Assembly (NCBI RefSeq): GCF_010727325.1
Contig: NZ_AP022565.1
Coordinates: forward strand, 124,001 to 188,000
DNA length: 64,000 nucleotides
Reading direction: 5' to 3'
Source of the DNA: Mycolicibacterium alvei
Lineage (GTDB): Bacteria > Actinomycetota > Actinomycetes > Mycobacteriales > Mycobacteriaceae
Shown: one piece after another, positions 35,160 to 44,007 of the stretch
Layout of the letters: every line of letters starts with the position of its first letter
Numbering within the stretch: the first letter of the stretch is position 1
Program-made: the position numbers and the translations under genes
The notes under the pieces: generated by a model
Seen by the model: the letters and a program-made list of their open reading frames with translations, nothing else
What the model was told of the DNA's origin: nothing
Databases searched by the model: none

Positions 35160-35912
35160 GTGCGTCACCGAATTTGTCGGTGCGACGTGTCACGCTTATT
35201 CGAGGTGCTCGTTCTCACGACGACAGATGCGGCGGCCCTCATGGCACAAGGCAAGGCTCGCGTTCACGAGTTGGCGGCCGAATTCGGCGTCACGGCGAAA
35301 GACATACTCGCCCTCCTGAGCGGCTGGGGCGAGTTCGTGAAATCTGCGAGCAGCACGGTCGAGGCACCGCTCGCTCGACGGGTGCGCGAGCACTACGCCG
35401 CCCGACCACCCCGGCCCATTACAGCTCGCGACTACGGAGCCTCGGCTGGGTCCAACCGCTCCGCGCTGCGCGATGACAACGACTTCGCGGCCGCAGTCGA
35501 ACGGGCTCGGCGGCGGAGTCGTCGCACGGCTCCGAGCGACCACAAGCCGGGCGAGATCGAGGCAGCGCTCTACCGCTGCGTCATCGACCCGACGCGCACC
35601 AGGCACGGCGGCTACACGCCCGAGGATCGGGACCGTGTAGAGCGGCTGTTACGGCGGTGGCTGGAAACCTGGCTGGACGACATGGCCGAATGGATCAGAG
35701 TCAGCGGTGGTCAGCATCCGGATGTTGCGGTGAAACTATGCGCGGCGGGTCTCACGCCCGCTGACGCCAATCTGCGTCTCGGTTTCGGGCGGATCGATGC
35801 CACCCGCGACACGATCATTCGGCGAGTCATCCGGGGCGCCCTGGGAGTCAGGGACGCCGTGAGCCAGGTAAAGGAGTATCGCCGTTCGCAGTCGGCCACT
35901 GGCACTGACTGA
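35160..35912 (+). CDS. IF2 N-terminal-domain-containing hypothetical protein
   Basis: A 250-residue protein from GTG 35160; ATG 35241 ([16 protein letters not shown]) is a good alternative. Residues 28-80 from the first start match the IF2_N helical domain of translation initiation factor 2 ([21 protein letters not shown] ... [16 protein letters not shown], read in order). No GTPase domain follows; the C-terminal part has [16 protein letters not shown] and Arg-rich helices. A borrowed IF2_N domain could mediate ribosome or protein contact. It stands 385 bp upstream of hsdM with a gap between. Confidence 0.65.
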   Translation: MRHRICRCDVSRLFEVLVLTTTDAAALMAQGKARVHELAAEFGVTAKDILALLSGWGEFVKSASSTVEAPLARRVREHYAARPPRPITARDYGASAGSNRSALRDDNDFAAAVERARRRSRRTAPSDHKPGEIEAALYRCVIDPTRTRHGGYTPEDRDRVERLLRRWLETWLDDMAEWIRVSGGQHPDVAVKLCAAGLTPADANLRLGFGRIDATRDTIIRRVIRGALGVRDAVSQVKEYRRSQSATGTD

Positions 35913-36157
35913 CTAGTGATCGCGAAGCCGGCGTAGCTCCGTCTGGACAATCGCGAGCTGGACAATCGCGAGGTTGTCAAGCATGCGCGCGCCTTCGTGG
36001 TCGGCGCGGACCCACGAACGACAACAACGCTTAGAGCGTTCGGCAACGTCGGTGGAGATTCTCGCCGCGCCGAGAGACACAAACAGCGCAGCGTTGTCGC
36101 ACCGGTCACCTAGGCTGGATGCGCATGCTCCGCTGGGCGCCAAAAGTGCCTCTGACC
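35913..36157. other. Gap before hsdM with a possible small leftward ORF and a 15-bp tandem duplication
   Basis: The exact tandem copy CTGGACAATCGCGAG occurs at 35943-35957 and 35958-35972. A leftward frame (35913-36143, 76 codons) reads through it as LAIVQLAIVQ; this frame could be a small gene, but has no clear ribosome-binding site or family. Otherwise the gap looks non-coding and leads into the hsdM promoter. Confidence 0.35.
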
Positions 36158-36237
36158 TGCAACAATACCTACGCAGATGATATAATTGAAAACAATTGTC
36201 AATAAACGGTGCTACACCGAAGGAGATTCACGCACAC
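36158..36237 (+). promoter_or_regulatory. Putative hsdM operon promoter with TATAAT box and inverted repeat
   Basis: TATAAT at 36181-36186 is a consensus -10 box, unusual in this GC-rich host; a -35 match near 36157-36163 (CTGCAA/TGCAAC) is weak. Overlapping and downstream of the -10 are ATTGA (36185-36189) and TCAAT (36199-36203) around the palindrome ACAATTGT (36192-36199), a likely repressor site covering the start of transcription. AAGGAG at 36220-36225 follows. Confidence 0.6.
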
Positions 36238-36297
36238 ATGACCGAGCTGACGACCGTCCGCCTTATCAACCTGCGTACGAGGGTGGTGGCGTGGTAA
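36238..36297 (+). CDS. Possible 19-residue leader peptide coupled to hsdM
   Basis: ATG 36238 opens a frame MTELTTVRLINLRTRVVAW whose TAA (36295-36297) overlaps the hsdM ATG by one base (TAATG). An AAGGAG site lies 12 bp upstream of this ATG, rather far, while hsdM itself has only a weak GAGGGTGG site. Stop-start overlap suggests that hsdM translation is by re-initiation. Expression is unproved. Confidence 0.4.
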   Translation: MTELTTVRLINLRTRVVAW

Positions 36298-37865
36298 TGG
36301 CTCCTGTAACGAAGGAGGCTCAGCGCGCTGAACTCCACAAGACGATTTGGCGAATCGCGAACGATCTGCGTGGCGCCGTCGACGGCTGGGACTTCAAGAC
36401 ATACGTGCTCGGCATGCTGTTCTATCGGTTCATCTCCGAGAACCTCACTGCGTACCTGAACGAGCAGGAACGCGCAGCCGGTCAAACTAACTTCGACTAC
36501 GCAGCCCTTGGTAACCCAGACGCAGAGTTCGGCCGCGAGGAGACGGTCAAGGAGAAGGGCTTCTACATCCTCCCGAGCGAGCTGTTCGTCAACGTCCGCA
36601 AGCGGGCCGCCAAAGACGAAAACCTGAACGAGACGCTCCAGAAGGTCTTCAAGAACATCGAAGGTTCGGCCGTTGGGACGGACAGTGAAGACGACCTAAA
36701 GGGTCTGTTCGATGATCTGGACGTCAACAGCGCCAAGCTAGGGAATACGGTCGCCAAGCGCAACGAGAAACTCGTGAAGCTGCTCGACGCCATCGGTGAC
36801 CTGAATCTGGGCGAGTTTAACGACCACGCGATCGACTCGTTCGGTGATGCCTACGAGTACCTCATGACGATGTATGCGTCGAGCGCTGGCAAGTCCGGTG
36901 GCGAGTTCTTCACACCCCAAGAGGTTTCGGAACTACTGGCGCGAATCACGGTGGTTGGCAAGAAGTCGGTTAACAAGGTGTACGACCCCGCCTGCGGATC
37001 GGGTTCGCTGCTGTTGAAGTTCGCGAAGGTGCTTGGCAAAGACAATGTCCGCCAAGGCTTTTTCGGTCAGGAGATCAACCTGACCACCTACAATCTCGCG
37101 CGCATCAACATGTTCCTGCACGACATCAACTTTGAAAAGTTTGACATCGTGCATGGCGACACCCTCACTGATCCGCTGCACTGGGATGATGAGCCGTTCG
37201 AAGCGATCGTCTCTAATCCGCCGTACTCGATCAGATGGGCGGGCGACGGCGACCCGCTGTTGATCAACGACCCGCGATTCGCGCCCGCTGGTGTGCTTGC
37301 GCCAAAGTCGAAGGCCGACCTCGCCTTTACGATGCACATGCTGTCATGGCTGGCTGTGAACGGCACAGCTGCGGTCGTTCAGTTCCCTGGTGCCCTTTAC
37401 CGCGGCGGTGCGGAGCAGAAAATTCGCCAGTACCTCGTCGACAACAACTACGTGGATGCTGTGATTCAGCTTCCGCCTGACCTCTTCTTCGGCACAACCA
37501 TCGCGACGTGCATCTTGGTGCTGAAAAAGTCGAAGAAGGCGACAGACGTCCTGTTCATTGATGCCTCGGCAGAGTTCCAACGACTTGGCAAGAAGAACAA
37601 GCTGATCGCTGCCAGTCAGAAGAAGATTTTGGATGCCTACGCGAGTCGCGAAGGCATCGATCACTTCGCCAAAGTCGTTGCTTACAAAGACATCAAGGTC
37701 AATGGCTACAACTTATCGGTGTCGTCGTACGTTGAGGCCAGGGACACGTCGGAGGTGATCGACATCACCGCGCTGAATGCAGAGATTGCGGAAATCGTTT
37801 TGCGACAATCGAAACTACGCGAGGAGATCGACGTGATTGTCGCTGAACTCGAGGGCGCGTCGTGA
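36297..37865 (+). CDS. hsdM: Type I restriction-modification methyltransferase subunit HsdM
   Basis: A 522-residue gamma-class adenine methyltransferase. The N-terminal helical domain reads ELHKTIWRIANDLRGAVDGWDFK and continues YVLGMLFYRFISENL; SAM motif I is DPACGSGSLLL and catalytic motif IV is SNPPYS. With HsdS it methylates N6 of adenine in a bipartite target; with HsdR it forms the restriction enzyme. ATG 36297 is chosen because family N-termini start here, and upstream codons belong to the leader. hsdS starts by 4-bp overlap (GTGA). Confidence 0.95.
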   Translation: MAPVTKEAQRAELHKTIWRIANDLRGAVDGWDFKTYVLGMLFYRFISENLTAYLNEQERAAGQTNFDYAALGNPDAEFGREETVKEKGFYILPSELFVNVRKRAAKDENLNETLQKVFKNIEGSAVGTDSEDDLKGLFDDLDVNSAKLGNTVAKRNEKLVKLLDAIGDLNLGEFNDHAIDSFGDAYEYLMTMYASSAGKSGGEFFTPQEVSELLARITVVGKKSVNKVYDPACGSGSLLLKFAKVLGKDNVRQGFFGQEINLTTYNLARINMFLHDINFEKFDIVHGDTLTDPLHWDDEPFEAIVSNPPYSIRWAGDGDPLLINDPRFAPAGVLAPKSKADLAFTMHMLSWLAVNGTAAVVQFPGALYRGGAEQKIRQYLVDNNYVDAVIQLPPDLFFGTTIATCILVLKKSKKATDVLFIDASAEFQRLGKKNKLIAASQKKILDAYASREGIDHFAKVVAYKDIKVNGYNLSVSSYVEARDTSEVIDITALNAEIAEIVLRQSKLREEIDVIVAELEGAS

Positions 37866-38959
37866 GCCGGATTGACGATTTGATCGCCAAACGTTGTCCG
37901 AATGGGGTTGAGTTCGTTCGATTGGGCGACGTCGTACGCATTCGCAACGGGCGCGACTATAAGTCCCTTGGCGTGGGTGATGTACCGGTCTATGGGACAG
38001 GCGGCGTCATGACGTACGTCGACACGGCCGCGTATGCCGAGCCGTCAGTGTTGATTCCGCGCAAGGGGTCTTTAGACAAGCTCTACTACGTGGACGTTCC
38101 CTTCTGGACGGTCGATACGATCTTCTATACGGAGATCGGTGAGCAAGTAGTACCGAAATTCCTCTACTACTACCTTCTTACGCAACACCTCGACGAAATG
38201 AACCAGGCTGGCGGGGTTCCAAGCCTCACCCAAACCATGTTGAACCCTTTGCCGATACCCCTACCGCCTATCGAAGTGCAGCAGGAAATTGTCCGTGTGC
38301 TTGACACGTTCCAGCGTCTGGAGGCGGAGCTAGAGGCGGAGCTAGAGGCTCGGCGACGTCAGCATGCTCACTACTCCAGTACTCTCTTGACGTTCGGTAG
38401 CGATGTGCCGCTGGTCCCGATGCGGGAACTCTGTAAGATATCTCGTGGCCGAGTTATCTCGCGAGACTATTTGCGGGATAACGAAGGGCCTTATCCGGTG
38501 TACTCGTCTCAAACGCAGAATCACGGCATCTTTGGCTTCATCGATTCCTACGATTACGACTTCGAGTCAATTACGTGGACGACGGATGGGGCCAATGCGG
38601 GCTCAGTTTTCTTCCACACGGACGAGAAGTTCAGTATCACCAACGTCTGCGGGCTACTGCGTGTTGTAGATCAGACGATTGTGTCAACGCGGTACATCTA
38701 CTACCAACTTGCAAAGCGTGCGAAAGCCTATGTCAGCGCAGGAATGGGCAACCCTAAGCTGATGGCTGGGCCGATGGGCACGATTGAGATCCCTGTTCCG
38801 CCACTTGAGGAGCAAGACCGCATCGTCTCCATCATCGACAAGTTTGATCTGCTAGTGAACGACACGGCGGTCGGCATTGTGGCCGAGCTCAACGCCCGTC
38901 GTAAGCAGTACGAGTACTACCGAGACCGCCTGCTGACCTTCGAGGAGTTGGTCGCATGA
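37862..38959 (+). CDS. hsdS: Type I restriction-modification specificity subunit HsdS
   Basis: A 365-residue protein with two target-recognition domains. TRD1 spans residues about 10-140, ending in the conserved PLPPIEVQQEIVRVLDTFQRLEAELE spacer (in order). TRD2 spans about 180-325, ending in PVPPLEEQDRIVSIIDKFD and a C-terminal helix. Each TRD reads half of a split target. The central spacer helix has an exact 12-bp tandem repeat (38321-38344) coding for EAELEAEL, the same position as the switchable TAEL repeats of EcoR124I. Overlaps of 4 bp join it to hsdM and hsdR. Confidence 0.94.
   Translation: MSRIDDLIAKRCPNGVEFVRLGDVVRIRNGRDYKSLGVGDVPVYGTGGVMTYVDTAAYAEPSVLIPRKGSLDKLYYVDVPFWTVDTIFYTEIGEQVVPKFLYYYLLTQHLDEMNQAGGVPSLTQTMLNPLPIPLPPIEVQQEIVRVLDTFQRLEAELEAELEARRRQHAHYSSTLLTFGSDVPLVPMRELCKISRGRVISRDYLRDNEGPYPVYSSQTQNHGIFGFIDSYDYDFESITWTTDGANAGSVFFHTDEKFSITNVCGLLRVVDQTIVSTRYIYYQLAKRAKAYVSAGMGNPKLMAGPMGTIEIPVPPLEEQDRIVSIIDKFDLLVNDTAVGIVAELNARRKQYEYYRDRLLTFEELVA
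38321..38350 (+). repeat. 12-bp tandem repeat in the hsdS central spacer
   Basis: GAGGCGGAGCTA occurs twice exactly (38321-38332, 38333-38344), followed by a partial third copy GAGGC. Each unit is four codons, so gain or loss keeps the frame and changes the spacer helix length between the two recognition domains by four residues. Confidence 0.9.
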
Positions 38960-41900
38960 CCGACGGCAAGGCGGTCCGTTACGACCCAATCGCCGTCTCC
39001 GCTGAGAGCACGGTCGTCGCTGAGTTCGTCCCTGACGACAAAGCAGCTGATTCGTACCAGTCCGAGGCTGACCTCGAACGAGAGTTCATCAACATCCTGC
39101 GATCACAGGAGTATGAGTACCTATCGATCACGAACGAGAAGGAGCTCGTCGCCAACCTTCGTGCCAATCTTGAAGCGTTGAACGGCATCACGTTTTCTGA
39201 CTCCGAGTGGAAGCGGTTGTTCAACGAGAAGATCGCCGGTGCGAATGAAGGTATCGAGGAAAAGACTGTCCGTATCCAGGAAGACTACGTTCAGATCCTG
39301 ACGCGCGATGACGGTTCGACCAAGAACATCAAGTTGATCGACAAAGCGAACATCCACAACAACACGCTGCAGGTCATCAACCAGTACGAGGTCGGTCAGG
39401 GCGAGGGCGGCGCCAAGTACGCCAACCGATACGACGTGACAGTGCTCGTCAACGGCCTGCCGATGGTGCACATCGAGTTGAAGCGGCGTGGTGTCGTGAT
39501 CCGCGAGGCGTTCAACCAGATTAGCCGCTACCAGCGGGACAGTTTTTGGGCCGGCTCTGGCCTGTTCGACTACGTGCAGCTGTTCGTCATAAGCAACGGC
39601 ACGCACACGAAGTACTACAGCAATACGACGCGTCGCCAACACATCAAGGAAGCCGCTGGATCGTCGAAGGCCAAGAAGACTAGCAACTCGTTCGAGTTCA
39701 CATCATGGTGGGCTGATGCGGCCAATAGGCCGATTCAAGACCTAACGGCTTTTGCAACAACGTTTTTCGCGCGGCACACACTTCTCAACATCCTCGCGAG
39801 GTACTGCGTCCTCACCGCCGACCGACTACTGTTGGTGATGCGCCCGTATCAGATCGTCGCAACTGAGCGCATCCTGCAGAAGATCGACATCTCGACCAAC
39901 TACAAGCAACTCGGCACCCTGGCCGCCGGTGGCTACATCTGGCACACCACCGGCTCGGGCAAGACACTGACTTCGTTCAAGACCGCGCAGCTGGCATCAA
40001 AGCTCGAGAGTGTCGACAAGGTGCTTTTTGTGGTCGACCGCAAGGATCTCGACTACCAAACGATGCGCGAGTACGACCGGTTCGAGAAGGGCGCTGCGAA
40101 CTCCAACACCTCGACGAGCGTGCTGAAGAAGCAGCTCGAAAACCCGAGCGCCACCATCATCATCACGACGATCCAGAAGCTCGCGACGTTTATCAACGCT
40201 CCGGCGAACAAGAACCATGCGATCTTCAGCGGCCACGTCGTGATTATCTTCGATGAGTGTCATCGATCGCAGTTCGGTGACATGCATCAGGCCATCACGA
40301 AAGCGTTCAAGCGCTACAACCTGTTTGGCTTCACTGGCACACCGATCTTCGCCGTGAACTCCGGCACAGGTGGCAACCCGCAGCTTCGCACGACACCCCA
40401 AGCGTTCGGCTGCTACTGGCACGGTGATCCGCGGAACTGCGCTGAGCGGCATTCGACAGCAGCGCACACGTACACCATCGTCGACGCGATCAACGACAAG
40501 AACGTGCTGCCCTTCCGCATCGATTACGTCAACACCGTCAAGATGCCAGCGGGCATCACGGACAAACAGGTGTCGGCCATCGACACTGAGAAGGCACTAC
40601 TGGCACCCGAGCGAGTGCGTCAGGTCGTGGAGTACACGCTGGAGCATTTCGACCAAAAGACCAAACGGAGCCAACACTATTCGCTCGGTGAGCGTCGCGT
40701 ACACGGCTTCAATGCGCTGTTCGCCACCGCGTCGATTGAGGCCGCGCGCATTTACTACAACCAGTTCGCCATCCAGCAGGAAGATCTACCGCCAGACAGG
40801 CGCCTCAAGGTCGGGTTGATCTACTCGTATGCCGCCAACGAGGCCGTTGAAGATGGGGCGCTCGATGAGGAAGAATTCGAGACGGGGCAGCTCAACTCGT
40901 CCGCTCGCGAATTCCTCGAAGACGCGATCCAGGACTACAACGACCTGTACGGCACCAGCTTCGACACGTCCAGCGACAAGTTTCAGAACTACTACAAGGA
41001 TCTGTCACTCCGCCTGAAGAACCGCGAAATTGACGTCGTCATCGTGGTCAACATGTTCCTCACCGGTTTCGACGCCACGACGCTCAATACACTGTGGGTC
41101 GACAAGAACCTGCGATCCCATGGGCTCATTCAGGCGTACTCGCGTACTAACCGAATCCTGAACTCGGTCAAGACATACGGCAACATCGTCAGCTTCCGAG
41201 ATCTTGAGGAAGAGACCAACGACGCCATCGCGCTGTTCGGCAACAAGGATGCGGGCGGCATCGTGGTCCTCAAGCCGTACGTCGAGTACTACGGCGAGTA
41301 CGCCGATAAGGTTTCCGAGCTGCTGCAACAGTTTCCCCTGGGAGTGCAGATCGTTGGCGAAGCCGCACAGAAGGCGTTCATCGCCCTGTTTGGTCAGATC
41401 CTGCGCTTGCAGAACATCCTGATGTCATTCGATGACTTTGCGGGGAATCAGATCCTCACCGATCGCCAGGCTCAGGACTACCGCAGTGTTTACCTCGACC
41501 TGTACGCCGAGTTCCGCAGTGACGCGAATGCTGACAAAGAGTCAATTATCGATGACGTTGTCTTCGAAATCGAGCTCATCAAACAGGTCGAGATCAATGT
41601 CGATTACATCCTGATGCTCGTGCAGAAGTACCGTCAGGCGAAGGGTGACGGCGAGGACAAGGAGATTCGCGCTGAGATCACCCGGGCCGTCGATGCCAGC
41701 CCAAGCTTGCGCAACAAGAAAGACCTCATCGAAGATTTCGTTGACTCGATCTCCGCTACAGGCGAGGTCGATGAAGCGTGGCGAGAATACGTGGCCGCTC
41801 GTAAGACAGTCGAACTCGACCGGATCATTTCCGAGGAGAACCTCAAACCGGACGAGACCCGCGAATTTATCGAGACGGCCTTCCATGACGGCGCGATTCA

Positions 41901-42060
41901 GGTGACTGGCACGGCCATCATCAAGGTGTTGCCGCCGGTTTCGCGCTTCGCTGCTGGCGGTGGTCACGGGGAGAAGAAGCAGCGGGTACTCGAAAGGCTC
42001 GCCGAGTTCTTTGAGAGATTCTTTGGATTGGGCTCGGGCAGAGGGCTCGCTGATGACTAA
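38956..42060 (+). CDS. hsdR: Type I restriction endonuclease subunit HsdR
   Basis: A 1034-residue motor-nuclease. The N-terminal PD-(D/E)xK nuclease is YDVTVLVNGLPMVHIELKRRG (read in two parts; Asp and E-x-K). SF2 translocase motifs follow: HTTGSGKT (I), IIFDECHRSQF (II, DECH box), FGFTGTPI (III) and LIQAYSRTNRIL (VI). It pumps DNA and cuts unmethylated DNA at a distance from the HsdMS site. Full length for the family, no frameshift. It starts by ATGA overlap with hsdS. A 69-bp gap separates it from the Qat genes on the same strand. Confidence 0.95.
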   Translation: MTDGKAVRYDPIAVSAESTVVAEFVPDDKAADSYQSEADLEREFINILRSQEYEYLSITNEKELVANLRANLEALNGITFSDSEWKRLFNEKIAGANEGIEEKTVRIQEDYVQILTRDDGSTKNIKLIDKANIHNNTLQVINQYEVGQGEGGAKYANRYDVTVLVNGLPMVHIELKRRGVVIREAFNQISRYQRDSFWAGSGLFDYVQLFVISNGTHTKYYSNTTRRQHIKEAAGSSKAKKTSNSFEFTSWWADAANRPIQDLTAFATTFFARHTLLNILARYCVLTADRLLLVMRPYQIVATERILQKIDISTNYKQLGTLAAGGYIWHTTGSGKTLTSFKTAQLASKLESVDKVLFVVDRKDLDYQTMREYDRFEKGAANSNTSTSVLKKQLENPSATIIITTIQKLATFINAPANKNHAIFSGHVVIIFDECHRSQFGDMHQAITKAFKRYNLFGFTGTPIFAVNSGTGGNPQLRTTPQAFGCYWHGDPRNCAERHSTAAHTYTIVDAINDKNVLPFRIDYVNTVKMPAGITDKQVSAIDTEKALLAPERVRQVVEYTLEHFDQKTKRSQHYSLGERRVHGFNALFATASIEAARIYYNQFAIQQEDLPPDRRLKVGLIYSYAANEAVEDGALDEEEFETGQLNSSAREFLEDAIQDYNDLYGTSFDTSSDKFQNYYKDLSLRLKNREIDVVIVVNMFLTGFDATTLNTLWVDKNLRSHGLIQAYSRTNRILNSVKTYGNIVSFRDLEEETNDAIALFGNKDAGGIVVLKPYVEYYGEYADKVSELLQQFPLGVQIVGEAAQKAFIALFGQILRLQNILMSFDDFAGNQILTDRQAQDYRSVYLDLYAEFRSDANADKESIIDDVVFEIELIKQVEINVDYILMLVQKYRQAKGDGEDKEIRAEITRAVDASPSLRNKKDLIEDFVDSISATGEVDEAWREYVAARKTVELDRIISEENLKPDETREFIETAFHDGAIQVTGTAIIKVLPPVSRFAAGGGHGEKKQRVLERLAEFFERFFGLGSGRGLADD

Positions 42061-42129
42061 CTACGACGAGACGTCCGCGCCACAGCAACTTGGGGCGCAT
42101 GCAGATGGCAGAACGGTGGGAGATCTGCT

Positions 42130-44007
42130 GTGACCGATACCAGCTATCCGCTGTGGTCAGACGAGCCCACCGCTCGCGACCTCCTGTCATTCGACGCTGT
42201 TGCGGCAACTGTGGTTGACGCGGTTCTTGACGACAAGCTCGACCCGATAGCACTCGGACTGTCGGGCTCATGGGGCAGCGGTAAGACCAGTGTTCTGGAA
42301 CTCGTGAACGCGCAGCTTGAGGCGCGAAACGCGAATGCCGAGGACAACCACATTCTTGTGATCTCAACCCAGCCGTGGCGATATGACCCGGCGGTCGGCC
42401 CCAAGGAGAGCCTCATTGCGGAGGTGCTTGATGCGCTTGGCGGCGAGATCAAGCCAGGGACCGGCGAGAAAGCCAAAGAGATCCTCGGCAAGCTTGTTGG
42501 TCGGGTGAACTGGTCCAAGGCATTCAAGATCGCCGCGAAGGCCGGTGTGGCGCTGCAGTTGCCGTCGATCGATGACTTGCTCGGTCTCATCAAGGAGGAC
42601 CCGGGCAATGTCGAATCCCCAGACCGGGGCTTGGCCGGGTTTCGCGAGGACTTCGCATCACTGCTGGCTTCCGATGGGCTCAAGCACATTTCCCGCACAG
42701 TTGTCCTCGTCGATGACCTTGATCGCTGCCTGCCCGAGACCGTAGTTGAGACACTGGAGGCGATTCGGTTGTTTCTGTCCACCGAGGGCATGTCTTTCGT
42801 TATCGCCGCCGACGAGGACCGGGTTGCAGACGCAATCCAGCAACGACTGGGCACCTCCGATGAAGGCGCCAACGGCGTTGAATCACCAGCTCGGCTCTAC
42901 CTCCACAAGATTGTGCAAACGACGGTCCCCCTTCCCGCACTGAGCCAGTTCGATACCAATGCCTACCTATTCCTGTTGCTTGTAGAGCGTGACATTCAGC
43001 CGGACGTGTTCAACAAGCTGGTTGACTCCTCGGCCAGCCTTCGTCTGCAGAGCGGTTCACTCGACGAACTGGAGATTCCGAGCGACGTCGATGTGACCTC
43101 CCAACTCGCCACAGCCTCTCGGCTAACCCCGATGCTCTACGAAAAATTTCGTGGTAACCCGCGGCGGATCAAGCGCTTTCTCAATGATCTAAACGTTCGC
43201 CAATCCGTGGCCCAACGCCGTGGTATCACGCTTTCATCGGACGCCGTCGCCAAGCTGATGATGTTGGAGCGTTTGCTTCCCGACGATTTCGCGGTCGTGC
43301 TCGACTGGCTCGCCACGAACCAGCTACGCAACAAGCTTCAGGCCCTTGAGAAACTCGCCAACGAGCCCGACATCCCTACGGAAGAGCAGAGCACTAACGA
43401 GGTTCCCAAACAGGGTTCAGCGAAGGGCAAATCCGCCCAAGAGAATGACAGCCCGCCCGTAGAGCCAACTGGCGATACCGACTTCTCCGACACCCTGCAG
43501 CGTTGGGCGAAACTGCCGCCGCGCCTCAGTGATGCCGACGTATCAAGCTACCTCGTTCTGGCGGCATCTTTCGAGGGCAAGCAGCTGATCAACGAAGGGC
43601 TGCCTGAGCGCCTACGCGACGTCGCCAGCGCCCTGATCTCGTCCACCAAGGTCGATCGCGACGGTGTCACCGATGACAACCTCAAGGCACTCAACGTGGC
43701 CGATACGAGGACGCTCATTACACATCTCGGGAGTCTGACGCGGGACCAACCCACCATCCAGCGCTACTCGGTCGCCGGCATGCTGCGCCTCGCGGGCACT
43801 CACCCAGGCAACGAAGATGTCGTGATAACCGCGTTGAAGTTGCTCCCCGCCGCGGACGTCACAGTTCCTAGCGTCATGCTGCTGAAGCCAGAATCGTCCG
43901 AGTATGAGGCTGTACTTTCCACCTGGGATGCCTCCAACGCTTCTCAACAGGTGAAGCAAGCGATCACGGCTGTTCGATCCGGTTGGAGCGGAAGCAGTGG
44001 GAACTAG
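42130..44007 (+). CDS. qatA: QatA: KAP-family P-loop NTPase of the Qat anti-phage system
   Basis: A 625-residue KAP NTPase from GTG 42130. Walker A GSWGSGKT is at 46-53 and Walker B VVLVDDLDRCLP at 190-201, both typical of the KAP P-loop family; FRGNPRRIKRFLNDLNVR later is the conserved sensor region. In the described Qat defence system QatA is the ATPase acting with QatB, QatC and QatD, all of which follow here in order. KAP NTPases often have membrane helices inserted; none is evident, so it is probably cytoplasmic. It overlaps qatB by 11 bp. Confidence 0.88.
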   Translation: MTDTSYPLWSDEPTARDLLSFDAVAATVVDAVLDDKLDPIALGLSGSWGSGKTSVLELVNAQLEARNANAEDNHILVISTQPWRYDPAVGPKESLIAEVLDALGGEIKPGTGEKAKEILGKLVGRVNWSKAFKIAAKAGVALQLPSIDDLLGLIKEDPGNVESPDRGLAGFREDFASLLASDGLKHISRTVVLVDDLDRCLPETVVETLEAIRLFLSTEGMSFVIAADEDRVADAIQQRLGTSDEGANGVESPARLYLHKIVQTTVPLPALSQFDTNAYLFLLLVERDIQPDVFNKLVDSSASLRLQSGSLDELEIPSDVDVTSQLATASRLTPMLYEKFRGNPRRIKRFLNDLNVRQSVAQRRGITLSSDAVAKLMMLERLLPDDFAVVLDWLATNQLRNKLQALEKLANEPDIPTEEQSTNEVPKQGSAKGKSAQENDSPPVEPTGDTDFSDTLQRWAKLPPRLSDADVSSYLVLAASFEGKQLINEGLPERLRDVASALISSTKVDRDGVTDDNLKALNVADTRTLITHLGSLTRDQPTIQRYSVAGMLRLAGTHPGNEDVVITALKLLPAADVTVPSVMLLKPESSEYEAVLSTWDASNASQQVKQAITAVRSGWSGSSGN

